A DNA stretch of 64,000 nt from Pantoea deleyi (GCF_022647325.1 NZ_CP071405.1:372001-436000); one strand, 5' to 3'; positions 21,366 through 31,002 are shown, counted from the stretch's first letter. The notes: generated from the sequence alone by a model not told the origin. Numbers and translations: made by a program.

Positions 21366-21467
21366 GCGCCTGACTTGCTTGTGAGATGCGCGAATAAGCA
21401 GGACGCCCGTTGCCTTATAACATAAGGCTGAAAAAATGCCGGTCACGAAGGTGGGCGGCATTTTTTT
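21366..21467 (+). ncRNA. Candidate small RNA
   Basis: A TATAAT box at 21355-21360 is followed by about 100 bases predicted to fold into three stems. The first is imperfect, with GCGCCTG near 21366 pairing with CAGGACGC near 21400 and one bulged A. The second is perfect, 21412-21418 with 21422-21428 around a 3-base loop. The third is an intrinsic terminator, 21435-21441 with 21456-21462, ending in seven T. The -35 is weak, and the CTATAAT -10 would suit sigma-S or an activator. I do not recognise it as a named RNA. No expression evidence is available. Confidence 0.42.
21431..21467. terminator. Two-way intrinsic terminator
   Basis: A 7-bp stem (21435-21441 with 21456-21462) has a 14-base loop, with six A on the left and seven T on the right. 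It fits the 3' end of the candidate small RNA on the plus strand and can also stop readthrough from mrcA. Confidence 0.8.
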
Positions 21468-21647
21468 ATGCGTGACGCTGCTGAATCTCTGCTTTTTCTG
21501 CCTGACGCCTGTCACTGAACCCCCACCGATCCCGCCAGCAGAAAGCCAGCCCTTATCCGGTATGCGTCGCCGTCGGCAGGAAAAACGCGGGCAGCGATGG
21601 GAAACTTGCTCCTCTTTTCCTGATGCTGCGCGCGGCAATCGCCAGGC

Positions 21648-21679
21648 AAAAAAAAGCCGATCGTCACAGCGATCGGCTT
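21648..21679 (-). terminator. Terminator of mrcA
   Basis: A 10-bp perfect stem (21654-21663 with 21670-21679) has a 6-base loop. Eight A on its left read as a U-tract on the minus strand. It lies 27 bases after the mrcA stop. Confidence 0.9.
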
Positions 21680-21706
21680 GGGTTATTTCACACGTCAGCG
21701 GTTACA

Positions 21707-24256
21707 TCAGAACAGCTCGTGACTCTCGCCATTATCCATGATGGTGGTGCCCACATCATGCACCGAATATTCGGTCGGCTGGGTGCCATTGATGAAATAT
21801 TCCTGACGGGTATTACCGCCACCGTTGGCCAGCTTACCGGTGCTGCGGTCGATGGTGACCGTCACCACGCCTTCCGGTGGCGTTAACGGCTGCACCGGAA
21901 CGCCTTCCAGCGCGCTCTTCATAAACTCATCCCACGCCGGTTGCGCACTCTTCGCGCCGCCTTCATAGCCCGAAATCTGATCGGGAATGGCACCGGAGAG
22001 CGTGCTGCGGCCCAGATCGCGGCGCGCATCGTCGAAACCGATCCAGACCGAGGTCACCACACCCGGGCCGTAACCGGAGAACCAGGCATCTTTCGAGCTG
22101 TTGGTGGTACCGGTTTTACCGCCGATATCATTACGCTTAAGGTCGCGGCCGGCACGCCAGCCGGTTCCCATCCAGCCCGGTTCGCCGAAGATATTACTGT
22201 TCAGCGCGCTCTTGATCAGGAAGGTGAGCGGGGTGTTGATAACGTGAGGCGCATACGCCTGACCGCCCTGCTGGGCCTGAGCCGGCACCTGCTCCAGCGC
22301 AGGCTGAGGCACCGCCTGATTCTGGTTCGCGTCTGAGGCCGCGACGTTTTCAACGCTCTCTTCGTTCAGCGCCAGCGCTTTCTTGGTTTCACCGTAGATC
22401 ACCGGCAGATTGCACTGTGGACAGGCGATCTTCGGTTTCTCTTCGAACACGATGTTGCCCTGTTCGTTCTCGATCCGCGTGATGAAGTAGGGATCGATCA
22501 GGAAGCCACCGTTCGCCATCACGGAGTAGCCGCGTACCACCTGTAACGGAGTGAACGAGGCGGCGCCCAGCGCCAGTGACTCGGTGTGAATGATGTTCTG
22601 CGCCGGGAAACCAAAGCGCTGCAGATACTCTGCGGCGTAATCCACGCCCATCGCACGCATCGCACGCACCATCACCACGTTTTTCGACTGACCCAGACCC
22701 TGACGCAGACGAATCGGACCATCATAGGTTGGCGGTGAGTTCTTGGGACGCCAGTCCGCACCGGCACCGGCATCCCAGCGGGAGATCGGCACATCGTTAA
22801 GAATCGAGGCGAGCGTTAACCCGCGATCCATTGCCGCGGTGTAGAGGAACGGCTTGATGTTAGAACCGACCTGGCGCAGCGCCTGGGTTGCACGGTTAAA
22901 CATGCTCTGGTTAAAGGCAAAACCGCCCACCAGCGCGCGCACTGCACCATCATCAGGATCGAGTGAAACCAGCGCCGAGTTGACATCCGGCACCTGGCCG
23001 AGCCACCAGTCGTCACCGACTTTGCGTACCCAAATCTGCTGGCCGGCCTGCAGAACCTGCGTCACGCTTTTCGGCGTTGGCCCCTGCACGGTGTCGGACT
23101 TATAAGGACGCGCCCAGCGAACCCCGGCTAGCGCCAGCGACACGTTGCTGCCATCTTTCAGCATCACCGTCGCTTCATCGCTGCGCGCTTCGGTGACCAC
23201 GGCCGGATGGAGCGGGCCATAGACCGGCAGCGTCTTCAGCGTGTTCTCAATCTTTGTCTGATCCCAGGCAGGCTCGCCCACTTTCCACAGCACGCGCGTC
23301 GGACCGCGATAGCCATGACGCATATCGTAGGCCATGACGTTGTTGCGCACTGATGTCTGAGCGGCTTCCTGCAGGCGACGGGTCACGGTGGTGTAGACCT
23401 TGTAGCCGTCGGTATAGGCATTGTCACCGTAACGCTTCACCATCTCCTGGCGTACCATCTCGCTGAGATAGGGCGCAGAGAAGGCGATTTCCGGTCCGTG
23501 ATACTTCGCGACCAGCGGCGTGTTGCGGGCTTCGTCATACTGCTGCTGGGTGATGTAATGCTGATCCAGCATACGTGCCAGCACGACGTTGCGGCGCGAC
23601 AGGGCACGGCTCGGCGAGTAAAGCGGGTTAAAGGTCGAAGGGGCTTTCGGCAGACCGGCGATCATCGCCATTTCACTCAGCGACAGCTGGTCAACCGGCT
23701 TACCAAAATAGACCTGCGAGGCGGCCCCGATGCCGTAAGCCCGGTAGCCCAGATAGATCTTGTTCAGGTAAAGCTCAAGGATCTCATCTTTATTCAGCAG
23801 CTGCTCAATGCGGATCGCCAGAAACGCTTCCTTTATTTTACGCATCAGGGTGCGTTCCGGACTCAGGAAGAAGTTACGGGCCAGCTGCTGCGTAATGGTA
23901 CTGGCACCCTGGGAGGCATGACCGGAGACCAGCGCAATGCTGGCCGCACGGAAAATCCCCACCGGATCCACGCCGTGGTGCTCATAAAAACGGCTGTCTT
24001 CGGTGGCGATAAACGCTTTTACCATCACCGGAGGAACCTGCTGCAGCGTCAAAGGAATACGGCGCATCTCGCCATACTGGGCGATCAGATCGCCATCGGC
24101 GCTGTAAACCTGCATAGGGGTCTGCAGACGCACATCTTTCAGCGTGTTGACGTCAGGCAGCTGCGGCTCTATGTATTTGTATAAACCATAAATCGAGCCA
24201 GCTCCCAACAGGATGCAACACACTGCAAGGATCAATAAATACTTTACGAACTTCAC
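21707..24256 (-). CDS. mrcA: Bifunctional penicillin-binding protein 1A
   Basis: Class A PBP that polymerises and crosslinks peptidoglycan. The 849-residue protein has one N-terminal membrane helix (residues 5-27). The glycosyltransferase domain carries catalytic Glu86 in ATEDSRFYEHHGVD and the QGASTITQQLARN block. An OB-like insert follows, then a transpeptidase domain with SNIKPF (SxxK), the SxN region and GGKTGTT. A Pro/Gln/Ala-rich insert lies before the last part. It is divergent from hofM with a 116-base gap, as in E. coli. Confidence 0.97.
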   Translation of the reverse strand: MKFVKYLLILAVCCILLGAGSIYGLYKYIEPQLPDVNTLKDVRLQTPMQVYSADGDLIAQYGEMRRIPLTLQQVPPVMVKAFIATEDSRFYEHHGVDPVGIFRAASIALVSGHASQGASTITQQLARNFFLSPERTLMRKIKEAFLAIRIEQLLNKDEILELYLNKIYLGYRAYGIGAASQVYFGKPVDQLSLSEMAMIAGLPKAPSTFNPLYSPSRALSRRNVVLARMLDQHYITQQQYDEARNTPLVAKYHGPEIAFSAPYLSEMVRQEMVKRYGDNAYTDGYKVYTTVTRRLQEAAQTSVRNNVMAYDMRHGYRGPTRVLWKVGEPAWDQTKIENTLKTLPVYGPLHPAVVTEARSDEATVMLKDGSNVSLALAGVRWARPYKSDTVQGPTPKSVTQVLQAGQQIWVRKVGDDWWLGQVPDVNSALVSLDPDDGAVRALVGGFAFNQSMFNRATQALRQVGSNIKPFLYTAAMDRGLTLASILNDVPISRWDAGAGADWRPKNSPPTYDGPIRLRQGLGQSKNVVMVRAMRAMGVDYAAEYLQRFGFPAQNIIHTESLALGAASFTPLQVVRGYSVMANGGFLIDPYFITRIENEQGNIVFEEKPKIACPQCNLPVIYGETKKALALNEESVENVAASDANQNQAVPQPALEQVPAQAQQGGQAYAPHVINTPLTFLIKSALNSNIFGEPGWMGTGWRAGRDLKRNDIGGKTGTTNSSKDAWFSGYGPGVVTSVWIGFDDARRDLGRSTLSGAIPDQISGYEGGAKSAQPAWDEFMKSALEGVPVQPLTPPEGVVTVTIDRSTGKLANGGGNTRQEYFINGTQPTEYSVHDVGTTIMDNGESHELF

Positions 24257-24372
24257 CTGGAATTTCCCATCTGTTGTCGTTTGAGCAGTTTATAAACAAC
24301 CGCGCGGTAGTATAAAGGCAAGCCAGACGCTTTGATATGTCCATTTTCCCGGACGATAAGGAGATCGCGCGG

Positions 24373-25176
24373 ATGGCTTTTCATACCTGGCAAATTGGGC
24401 TGGATATTCAGAATAGGCAGATTTGCGCCCTGGCCCTCCAGCCTCGTCGTGATGGCTGGCAGCTACGCCACTGGTGGCAGCAGCGGCTGCCGCAAGATAC
24501 GTTAAGAAACGGCGTGCTGCAATCTTCACCTGAATTAGTGGCGGCCTTAAGCGCCTGGCGTCAGCGGTTGCCGCGTCGCTACTCGCTGCGGGTCGCACTG
24601 CCCGCCCGGCTGGTGCTGCAGCGTCAGATCCCGCTGCCTGCGCAGCCCCTGAAGGAGCCGGCACTGGGACACTTCGTGCGGGCGGCCGCCCGCCGCCTCT
24701 TCCCGCTGGAGCCTGCCGCGCTGGCGCTGGATTATCGCCCGGATGCCCGGGGCGGTCAGCTCTGCGTGACGGCGGCACGACTGGAGATCATCGATCAGTG
24801 GACCGCGCCCCTGTTGCAGGCGGGGTTAATGCCGCAGGTTTTTGAACTCACGACCGACGCGCTCAGGCGGCTGGTGCGTCAGGCATCATGGCCGCCGGGC
24901 GCGGTGCTGGCCCTGCATCAGGATGAGCGCTGGCTCTGGAGCGATGCGCAGACCGCTGCTGATAGCGCAGAGTTCGCCTCGCCCGATGCCCTTCTGCAGG
25001 CCTTCCCTGACGCGCCCGCCGTCGCCTGGTGCGCAGCCGATGAAGCACCACTGCCTGCGGATGCCATCCTGTTTTCCCCCTTTAGTCTGTTCCGCTATCA
25101 ACAGCCGCCTCTGCCGGAGAATCCGGGCGCGTTTGCGCTGGCTGCCGGACTGGCGCTGCGCGGAGAGGATCGGTGA
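24373..25176 (+). CDS. hofM: HofM (PilM-like) pilus/DNA-uptake protein
   Basis: The 267-residue protein is the PilM-like actin-fold component of the enteric hof cluster, homologous to type IV pilus assembly genes and, in E. coli, required for use of DNA as nutrient. The start at 24373 (MAFHTWQIGLDIQ) matches the family; an in-frame ATG at 24337 is rejected. Its end has PPLPENPGAFALAAGLAL, a typical ending. The stop overlaps hofN by 4 bases. Enteric hof genes are usually poorly expressed. Confidence 0.88.
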   Translation: MAFHTWQIGLDIQNRQICALALQPRRDGWQLRHWWQQRLPQDTLRNGVLQSSPELVAALSAWRQRLPRRYSLRVALPARLVLQRQIPLPAQPLKEPALGHFVRAAARRLFPLEPAALALDYRPDARGGQLCVTAARLEIIDQWTAPLLQAGLMPQVFELTTDALRRLVRQASWPPGAVLALHQDERWLWSDAQTAADSAEFASPDALLQAFPDAPAVAWCAADEAPLPADAILFSPFSLFRYQQPPLPENPGAFALAAGLALRGEDR

Positions 25177-25718
25177 ACGAGGCGGTCAATCTGCTGCCCT
25201 GGCGGCAGCGACGTCAGCGGCGGCAGCAGCGACAGAGCCTCGTAGTACTGGTGCTGGTCACCCTCAGCCTGTTGCTGGCGGTCATGCAGCAGGTCTGGCG
25301 TATTGAGCAGGCGCGTCAGGGTGTGGCGCAGGCTGCGGGCGCGCAGCAGCAGGCACTGGATCACCTGGCAAAGCAGCTGGCGGAGCAGAACGCGTTACTG
25401 GCGCAGCTCGCGGTGGTGCAGAAGCAGCAGGCGAAGCAGCGCAGAGCGCGGGCGCAGCTGGCGGCCTGGCAGCGGTTCTGGCTGGCTTTACCCGCGCTGT
25501 TGCCCGACAGCGCGTGGCTGACCTGGCTGGAGAAGCGCGACCAGCATCTGACCCTGGAGGGGAGGGCGCAGGATATGGTGGCGATCCGGCAGTTCCGGCA
25601 GGGGTTAACAACCGTCGCCCTGTTTGACCAGGTGAAGCAGGGCGGCGTTAAGCGTCAGCCTGATGGCCGCTATCAGTTTTCGCTGCGGCTGCGTTTGCGG
25701 GAGGGGAACGATGAGTGA
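25173..25718 (+). CDS. hofN: HofN (PilN-like) protein
   Basis: The 181-residue protein begins with GTG overlapping the hofM stop. It starts with NEAVNLLPWRQRRQRRQQ, the PilN motif that docks on PilM. A membrane helix follows (residues about 22-42), then a Gln/Ala-rich coiled coil and a small alpha/beta domain. It overlaps hofO by 8 bases. Confidence 0.86.
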   Translation: MNEAVNLLPWRQRRQRRQQRQSLVVLVLVTLSLLLAVMQQVWRIEQARQGVAQAAGAQQQALDHLAKQLAEQNALLAQLAVVQKQQAKQRRARAQLAAWQRFWLALPALLPDSAWLTWLEKRDQHLTLEGRAQDMVAIRQFRQGLTTVALFDQVKQGGVKRQPDGRYQFSLRLRLREGNDE

Positions 25719-26199
25719 GTGGTGGGATCGCTGGTGGCAGATGGCCGCTCTTCCACGCTACGGGCTGCTCGCGATCGGCGCTGCCGGCCTGCTGCTGATC
25801 GTCGGCTTCGCAGGGTTACGGCCCCGGCAGCAGGCGCTGATTGCGGAACAGCAGGCGCTGGCGCAGTTAACCCGCACCCTGCAGCAGCGCCAGCAGCAGT
25901 GGCAGCAGCATCCCCCTGGTGCGCAGTTGCAGGCGCAACTGCAGGCCCTGCAGCACGCCAGGCCCGAACCGGGCAGGGCCATCGACGCGATTCTGGCGGC
26001 GCGTCATCATCAGCTTGAGGCGTGGCAGCCCGATGCGGCCTCACGCACGCTGACGCTGCATCTGCAGTGGCCCGCGTTTCAGACGCTGTTCGCTGAGCTT
26101 GCCGACGGTGCCGCGCCTTTTCCGCACCACTTCCAGCTGCGCGCACAACAGTCGTTTCTGGTGGCGCAGCTCTGGCTGGAACCTGACGATGCGCCATAG
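25711..26199 (+). CDS. hofO: HofO (PilO-like) protein
   Basis: The 162-residue inner-membrane protein has a membrane helix near residues 14-31, then a long Gln-rich coiled coil and a C-terminal domain, the usual PilO layout. The start at 25711 lies inside the end of hofN; the longer frame from 25663 is just hofN DNA read in another frame. Glutamine content in the coiled coil is very high. Confidence 0.84.
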   Translation: MSEWWDRWWQMAALPRYGLLAIGAAGLLLIVGFAGLRPRQQALIAEQQALAQLTRTLQQRQQQWQQHPPGAQLQAQLQALQHARPEPGRAIDAILAARHHQLEAWQPDAASRTLTLHLQWPAFQTLFAELADGAAPFPHHFQLRAQQSFLVAQLWLEPDDAP

Positions 26200-26575
26200 C
26201 CTGCTGATTCTGCTGCTCTGCGCTGGCGGCGCGCTGGCGCGGGATCCGTTCCGGCCTGTCGCGGCGTCGATCTGCAGGGCAGCCGTCGCACCGCTGACCG
26301 GCTGGCGGCTGCAGGGGATTGTCGGACGCGAGGCGCACTATCGCGCCTGGCTGCTGACCCCGCAGGGTGAGAGCGTGATGGCCCGCAGCGGCAAACCCTT
26401 TCCCGTTGCGCCCTGGCAGCCGGCTGATATTCGCCGTCACAGCATCACCCTTGTGGTGCCGCAGAGCTGCGAGGCCCAACAGACCCGGCTCTATTTAAAA
26501 GGAGGAGTGCATGACAAGGATAGCCCTGCTGCTGCTGGCCCTGAGCAGCCTGCTGCCGGTTTACGCCGCCGATGA
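26189..26575 (+). CDS. hofP: HofP (PilP-like) protein
   Basis: The 128-residue protein has a short signal peptide (MRHSLLILLLCAGGALA) followed by RDPFRP, the motif common to PilP-type proteins that link the inner-membrane complex to the secretin. A small beta-rich domain (WRLQGIVGREAHYRAWL) follows. It overlaps hofO by 11 bases and runs 65 bases into hofQ in another frame, so its last about 20 residues are encoded inside hofQ. Confidence 0.8.
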   Translation: MRHSLLILLLCAGGALARDPFRPVAASICRAAVAPLTGWRLQGIVGREAHYRAWLLTPQGESVMARSGKPFPVAPWQPADIRRHSITLVVPQSCEAQQTRLYLKGGVHDKDSPAAAGPEQPAAGLRRR

Positions 26576-27782
26576 GGAGCCGCTCAGCCTGACGTTTGAC
26601 CATGCGCCGGTCACACGTATTCTGCAGGCGCTGGCGGACTATCAGCAGATCAACCTGATGATTGCGCCGGAGGTAGAGGGAACGCTGTCGCTGCGGCTGG
26701 ATACGGTGCCCTGGCATCAGGCGCTGGATCTGGTGGCGCGCATGGCAAACCTGACGCTGATCGAACAGGACAATGTCCTGATGGTCTATCCGGCAAGCTG
26801 GCAGAAGGCGCAGCAACTGGCGCGTCAGGCCGAGCAGCAGGAGGCATTACAGCAGCGCCCGCTGCAGCAACGTAGCGTGCGGTTGTACTCTGCCAGTGCC
26901 AGCGAGGTTCACGCCAGTCTGCTGCGCGAACGGCAGTCATTGATGAGCCCGCGCGGGAGCGTGACGATCGACAAACGCACCAATGCACTGCTGCTGCGCG
27001 ATACGGCGGCCGCATTAAAAGAGACAGAGCGCTGGATACGGGCGCTGGATCGGCCGCTGGATCAGATTGAGCTTGCGGCGCACATTGTGACCATCAGCGA
27101 AGAGCATCTGCAGGAGCTGGGGGTGAAGTGGGGCCTGCAGGCGGATGAGGCAGCGGTGACTGACAGCCTGCATCATCCCCGGCTCGCTATTCCACTGGCG
27201 GTGAGTTCACCGGGCGTCAGCGTGGGGATCGCGCTGTCGCGCATCGGCGGCGCGCTGCTGGATCTGGAACTCAGTGCGCTGGAGCAGGAGAACCAGATCG
27301 AAATCATCGCCAGCCCGCGTCTCTTTACCTCACATCAGCAGACCGCCTCGATTAAGCAGGGCACCGAAATCCCCTATGCCGTCTCGGCCGGGAACAGCGG
27401 CGCGACCAGCATCGAGTTTAAAGAGGCGGTGTTGGGCATGGAGGTCACGCCCGTTATCTCCGGCAGTGGCCGCATTCAGCTGAAAATCCATATCAGTCAG
27501 AATATGCCGGGTCGCACCATCCGGACCGGCGACAGCGACATATTATCCATTGATAAACAGGAAATTGAGACTCAGGTCACGGTCAGCGACGGGCAAACAC
27601 TGGCGTTAGGGGGTATCTTTCAGCAGCAGCGTTCGCGCGGGCAGAATCAGGTGCCGCTGCTGGGAAAGGTGCCGCTGATTGGCGGGCTGTTTCGCCAGCA
27701 GACGGAACAGCGCAAAAAAAGAGAGCTGGTCATCTTCATTACGCCACGATTGGTCAGGGAATCAGCGCTTACGGGTGGATAA
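26511..27782 (+). CDS. hofQ: HofQ, DNA-uptake/type IV pilus secretin
   Basis: Outer-membrane secretin of the hof cluster, homologous to PilQ and to competence ComE. The 423-residue protein has a signal peptide (residues 1-20), a secretin N-terminal domain (LTFDHAPVTRILQALADYQQ), a second N-domain around residues 120-190, and the secretin core ending in PLLGKVPLIGGLFR and ELVIFITPRLV. AGGAGG lies 6 bases before the ATG. It is the last gene of the operon; the pilin and motor genes are not in the window. Confidence 0.92.
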   Translation: MTRIALLLLALSSLLPVYAADEEPLSLTFDHAPVTRILQALADYQQINLMIAPEVEGTLSLRLDTVPWHQALDLVARMANLTLIEQDNVLMVYPASWQKAQQLARQAEQQEALQQRPLQQRSVRLYSASASEVHASLLRERQSLMSPRGSVTIDKRTNALLLRDTAAALKETERWIRALDRPLDQIELAAHIVTISEEHLQELGVKWGLQADEAAVTDSLHHPRLAIPLAVSSPGVSVGIALSRIGGALLDLELSALEQENQIEIIASPRLFTSHQQTASIKQGTEIPYAVSAGNSGATSIEFKEAVLGMEVTPVISGSGRIQLKIHISQNMPGRTIRTGDSDILSIDKQEIETQVTVSDGQTLALGGIFQQQRSRGQNQVPLLGKVPLIGGLFRQQTEQRKKRELVIFITPRLVRESALTGG

Positions 27783-28144
27783 AACGGAAAATGTGTTCCT
27801 GAAGGCCATCCGCGTTGACGCCGGAGAGGAATTAGCTTACAAGGTTTAGCGATTTTCAATACGGTGTAACCGTCTATGCCCGGTAAATCCTGGCAAGCAG
27901 ATTAGTAAACTCCTCTGTAAGCCGCGTTGTAAAGACGCAGCGCTGGCGCGTTACAGTTTCGCGAACACAGGCCAATCCAGAAATGGATGTGCTGAAGGCA
28001 ATATAATCGGTTGCCAAACAGCCTTGAGTGTTGAGATAATTTTTCATCTGACTCTTGCTAACGCTCATGAGGTCTCAGTTCCTGTCCCGCCAGCAAATGC
28101 TGAACGCGGGGTATCATTAACGAATTCTTAGTAATACCGACAAA
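27783..28144. other. 362-base region upstream of aroK
   Basis: No gene is supported. A TATAAT box lies at 28002-28007 on the plus strand and could drive aroK-aroB, but its -35 is poor. A 64-codon open frame on the minus strand (27874-28068) has no good ribosome site and is not accepted. Confidence 0.4.
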
Positions 28145-28666
28145 ATGGCAGAGAAACGCAATATCTTTCTGGTTGGGCCGATGGGTGCCGGCAAAAGCAC
28201 TATTGGCCGTCAGTTGGCTCAGCAACTCAACATGGAGTTCTTCGATTCCGATCAGGAAATTGAGCGACGCACCGGAGCGGATGTGGGCTGGGTTTTTGAT
28301 GTCGAAGGCGAAGCTGGCTTTCGCGATCGCGAAGAAAAAATCATTAACGAACTGACCGAGAAGCAAGGCATCGTCCTGGCGACAGGCGGGGGTTCCGTCA
28401 AATCCCGGGAAACGCGTAATCGTCTCTCCGCCCGCGGTGTTGTGGTTTATCTTGAAACCACCATCGAGAAGCAGCTGGCGCGCACCCAGCGTGACAAAAA
28501 ACGTCCGTTGCTGCAGGTGGATTCGCCGCCGCGTGAAGTGCTCGAAGCGCTGGCTGGTGAACGTAATCCGCTTTACGAAGAGATCGCCGATGTCACCATC
28601 CGCACCGATGATCAGAGTGCAAAAGTGGTGGCGAATCAGATTATCCACATGTTGGAAAAAAGTTGA
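28145..28666 (+). CDS. aroK: Shikimate kinase I
   Basis: Phosphorylates shikimate in the chorismate pathway. The 173-residue protein has the P-loop GPMGAGKS (residues 11-18), the DSDQEIE substrate motif near 34 and [10 protein letters not shown]. AroK also affects mecillinam sensitivity in E. coli. It is followed after 38 bases by aroB, the next core gene in the shared aroKB-damX-dam-rpe-gph-trpS order. Confidence 0.97.
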   Translation: MAEKRNIFLVGPMGAGKSTIGRQLAQQLNMEFFDSDQEIERRTGADVGWVFDVEGEAGFRDREEKIINELTEKQGIVLATGGGSVKSRETRNRLSARGVVVYLETTIEKQLARTQRDKKRPLLQVDSPPREVLEALAGERNPLYEEIADVTIRTDDQSAKVVANQIIHMLEKS

Positions 28667-28704
28667 TCCAACGTTCGAAGGCTTTTTAACAGGTATCGGG
28701 CATC

Positions 28705-29793
28705 ATGGAGAAGATCACCGTCTCACTGGGGGAACGCAGTTACCCCATCACTATCGCCGCCGGACTGTTTAACGATCCGGCTTCTTTTTGGCCGCTGAAG
28801 GCGGGCGAAAACGCCATGGTGGTGACAAACCAGACGCTGGCTCCGCTCTATCTTGACCCGCTGATAGCGCAGCTGACAGCGGCAGGGGTCAATGTGGATC
28901 AGGTGATCTTACCCGACGGCGAGCAGTATAAAACGCTGGCCGTGATGGATCAGGTCTTTACCGCACTTCTGCAAAAACCGCACGGTCGTGATACGACGCT
29001 TGTCGCCTTAGGCGGCGGCGTCATTGGCGATCTGACCGGTTTTGCTGCGGCCAGCTATCAGCGTGGTGTCCGCTTTATTCAGGTGCCGACCTCCTTACTG
29101 TCGCAGGTGGACTCGTCGGTTGGCGGCAAAACGGCCGTTAACCATCCGCTGGGCAAAAACATGATCGGCGCGTTTTATCAGCCCGCGTCGGTGGTGATCG
29201 ATACAACCTGTCTGCAGACGCTGCCTGCACGCGAACTGGCGTCCGGTCTGGCTGAAGTGATCAAGTACGGCATCATCCTCGATGGCGCGTTTTTCCAGTG
29301 GCTGGAGCAGAACCTGGATGCGCTGCTGGCGCTGGATACCCAGGCGCTGGCCTACTGCATCCGTCGCTGCTGTGAGCTGAAAGCGGAAGTGGTGGCAGCC
29401 GATGAGCGTGAAAACGGTCAGCGGGCGTTGCTCAATCTGGGCCATACCTTTGGTCATGCGATTGAAGCCCATATGGGCTATGGCAACTGGCTGCATGGCG
29501 AAGCGATTGCTGCCGGTATGGTGATGGCGGCGCGCACGGCGGAACGTCTGGGGCAGTTCAGTGCGGAAGAGACCGAACGCATTATCGCCCTGTTACGGCG
29601 CGCCGGTTTACCGGTGCACGGGCCGCAGGCGATGCGTGCGGAGATGTACCTGCCGCACATGATGCGCGATAAAAAAGTTCTGGCGGGCGAACTGCGGCTG
29701 ATACTGCCGCTGTCGATTGGCCGCTCTGAAGTGCGTGGCGGCGTGGCACATGATATGGTGCTGGCTGCAATTAACGATTGTCAGCAACCCTGA
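28705..29793 (+). CDS. aroB: 3-dehydroquinate synthase
   Basis: Second step of the shikimate pathway, using NAD and a divalent metal. The 362-residue protein has the NAD-binding [14 protein letters not shown] segment near residue 100, the [21 protein letters not shown] active-site stretch, and zinc ligands including the HTFGHAIEA and [11 protein letters not shown] blocks. The ATG is used as start. Confidence 0.97.
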   Translation: MEKITVSLGERSYPITIAAGLFNDPASFWPLKAGENAMVVTNQTLAPLYLDPLIAQLTAAGVNVDQVILPDGEQYKTLAVMDQVFTALLQKPHGRDTTLVALGGGVIGDLTGFAAASYQRGVRFIQVPTSLLSQVDSSVGGKTAVNHPLGKNMIGAFYQPASVVIDTTCLQTLPARELASGLAEVIKYGIILDGAFFQWLEQNLDALLALDTQALAYCIRRCCELKAEVVAADERENGQRALLNLGHTFGHAIEAHMGYGNWLHGEAIAAGMVMAARTAERLGQFSAEETERIIALLRRAGLPVHGPQAMRAEMYLPHMMRDKKVLAGELRLILPLSIGRSEVRGGVAHDMVLAAINDCQQP

Positions 29794-29865
29794 GATTAAG
29801 CAGTTGAGTGGTGACGCGGCGCGCAGGGTGCGCAGTGCGGAATGCCGCTTTACGGAGGAGGCAAA

Positions 29866-30909
29866 ATGGATGAGTTTAAACCGGAAGACGAGTTAAAACC
29901 TGACGCCAGCGACCGCCGTCCCTCGCGCCCTCGTAAGTCGTCTACCGCAGCCAGACTACCGGTTTCGCGCCAGCGTATCATGATGGGTGTCGGGATCCTG
30001 GTCCTGCTGTTACTGGTGCTGGGCATTGGATCGGCACTGAATGGCCCGGATGAGAAGAAATCCACCACGGCGGCGAATGCGCCGGCGGCGGGTGGCGGTT
30101 CTGGCAGCGAGAAAAATATCGATCTGACCGGCTCTTCATCCATGTCTGGTGCGCAGAACAGCCCGGCCACGACCGAAAACAGCCCGGCGACCGGCGCAAA
30201 CAGCGGCTCTGACGCGCAGCGCGACATCTCCATGCCGCCAGTGGCTTCTACGCCGACGCAGGCGGCACCGGTTGATGCGCCCGCGAATCAGCAGCGTGTG
30301 ACGCTGCCGGGCGATCTCAACAGTGCGCTGACGAATCAGCAGCAGCAGGTCGATACCGCTGCGATGGGCTCGCAGGGGGGCAGCTCTCTGCCCACCGCGC
30401 CTGCGACCGTCAGCGGCACGGCGGGCACATCCGGCACCGCAGCTAACCCGGTTACCGCACCGAGCCGCCAGACGCCAAACCGGACCAGTACAGCGGCCCG
30501 TCCCGCGCACGAGTCATCGCACAAAACGGCCACCGCGTCGAAGCCGGCGACCCGTGACAGCAGAACACACACGACGCCCGCGCGGACGCCAGCCACCTCT
30601 GCACCTGCTACGTCCGTTGCCGGTAGCGGTACGGCCAGCAAATCCCTGCCAGGCGGTAGCTACACGCTGCAGCTGAGCGGCGCGTCGAAGCCGGAAAGCC
30701 TGAACGCCTGGGCGAAGCAGCAGAACCTGAGTGGCTATCACGTCTACAAAACCACCCGCAGCGGTCAGCCGTGGTATGTGCTGGTCAGTGGCTCCTACGC
30801 GACGCCAGCGGATGCTAAGCGGGCGGTGGCCTCACTGCCTGCAGATGTGCGTGCGAAAAACCCATGGGTGAAACCCGTCAGCCAGGTGAAAAAAGAAGCC
30901 AGCCAATAG
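29866..30909 (+). CDS. damX: Cell-division SPOR-domain protein DamX
   Basis: Bitopic inner-membrane protein recruited to the septum. From the start at 29866, well placed after GGAGGA, it has 347 residues: an acidic N-terminus, a membrane helix at about 39-58, a long Ser/Thr/Ala/Pro-rich low-complexity linker with short repeats (NSPAT), and a C-terminal SPOR domain from about residue 265 (SYTLQLSGASKPESL) that binds denuded peptidoglycan. An ATG eight codons earlier is rejected. Confidence 0.93.
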   Translation: MDEFKPEDELKPDASDRRPSRPRKSSTAARLPVSRQRIMMGVGILVLLLLVLGIGSALNGPDEKKSTTAANAPAAGGGSGSEKNIDLTGSSSMSGAQNSPATTENSPATGANSGSDAQRDISMPPVASTPTQAAPVDAPANQQRVTLPGDLNSALTNQQQQVDTAAMGSQGGSSLPTAPATVSGTAGTSGTAANPVTAPSRQTPNRTSTAARPAHESSHKTATASKPATRDSRTHTTPARTPATSAPATSVAGSGTASKSLPGGSYTLQLSGASKPESLNAWAKQQNLSGYHVYKTTRSGQPWYVLVSGSYATPADAKRAVASLPADVRAKNPWVKPVSQVKKEASQ

Positions 30910-31002
30910 CGGATGTGGGGCCACTCGCTGGCCCCGTTTAAAGCGCAGATCTGCTGTCGGTTCAGCCACAGCCTCACAATAAGATGTAATAACCACGACA
31001 GC

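Larger units (their letters stand above)
21165..21706. other. 542-base region between mrcA and the acetyltransferase gene
   Basis: No protein gene is convincing. It holds the mrcA terminator, a second two-way terminator, a TATAAT box on the plus strand and the candidate small RNA described separately. The part nearest the acetyltransferase gene (21165-21300) is AT-rich and should hold its promoter. Confidence 0.6.

Noticed and set aside
21436..21741. 101-codon plus-strand frame starting with a hydrophobic stretch
   Set aside because: It begins inside the terminator stem, runs through the mrcA terminator and into mrcA antisense. The hydrophobic start looks like chance.
27874..28068. 64-codon minus-strand frame upstream of aroK
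   Set aside because: Weak ribosome site, no signal or known domain, and it lies in probable promoter DNA. It could be real, but nothing supports it.
30100..30650. Repetitive low-complexity DNA
   Set aside because: It encodes the Ser/Thr/Ala/Pro-rich linker of DamX, which is known to be low complexity.
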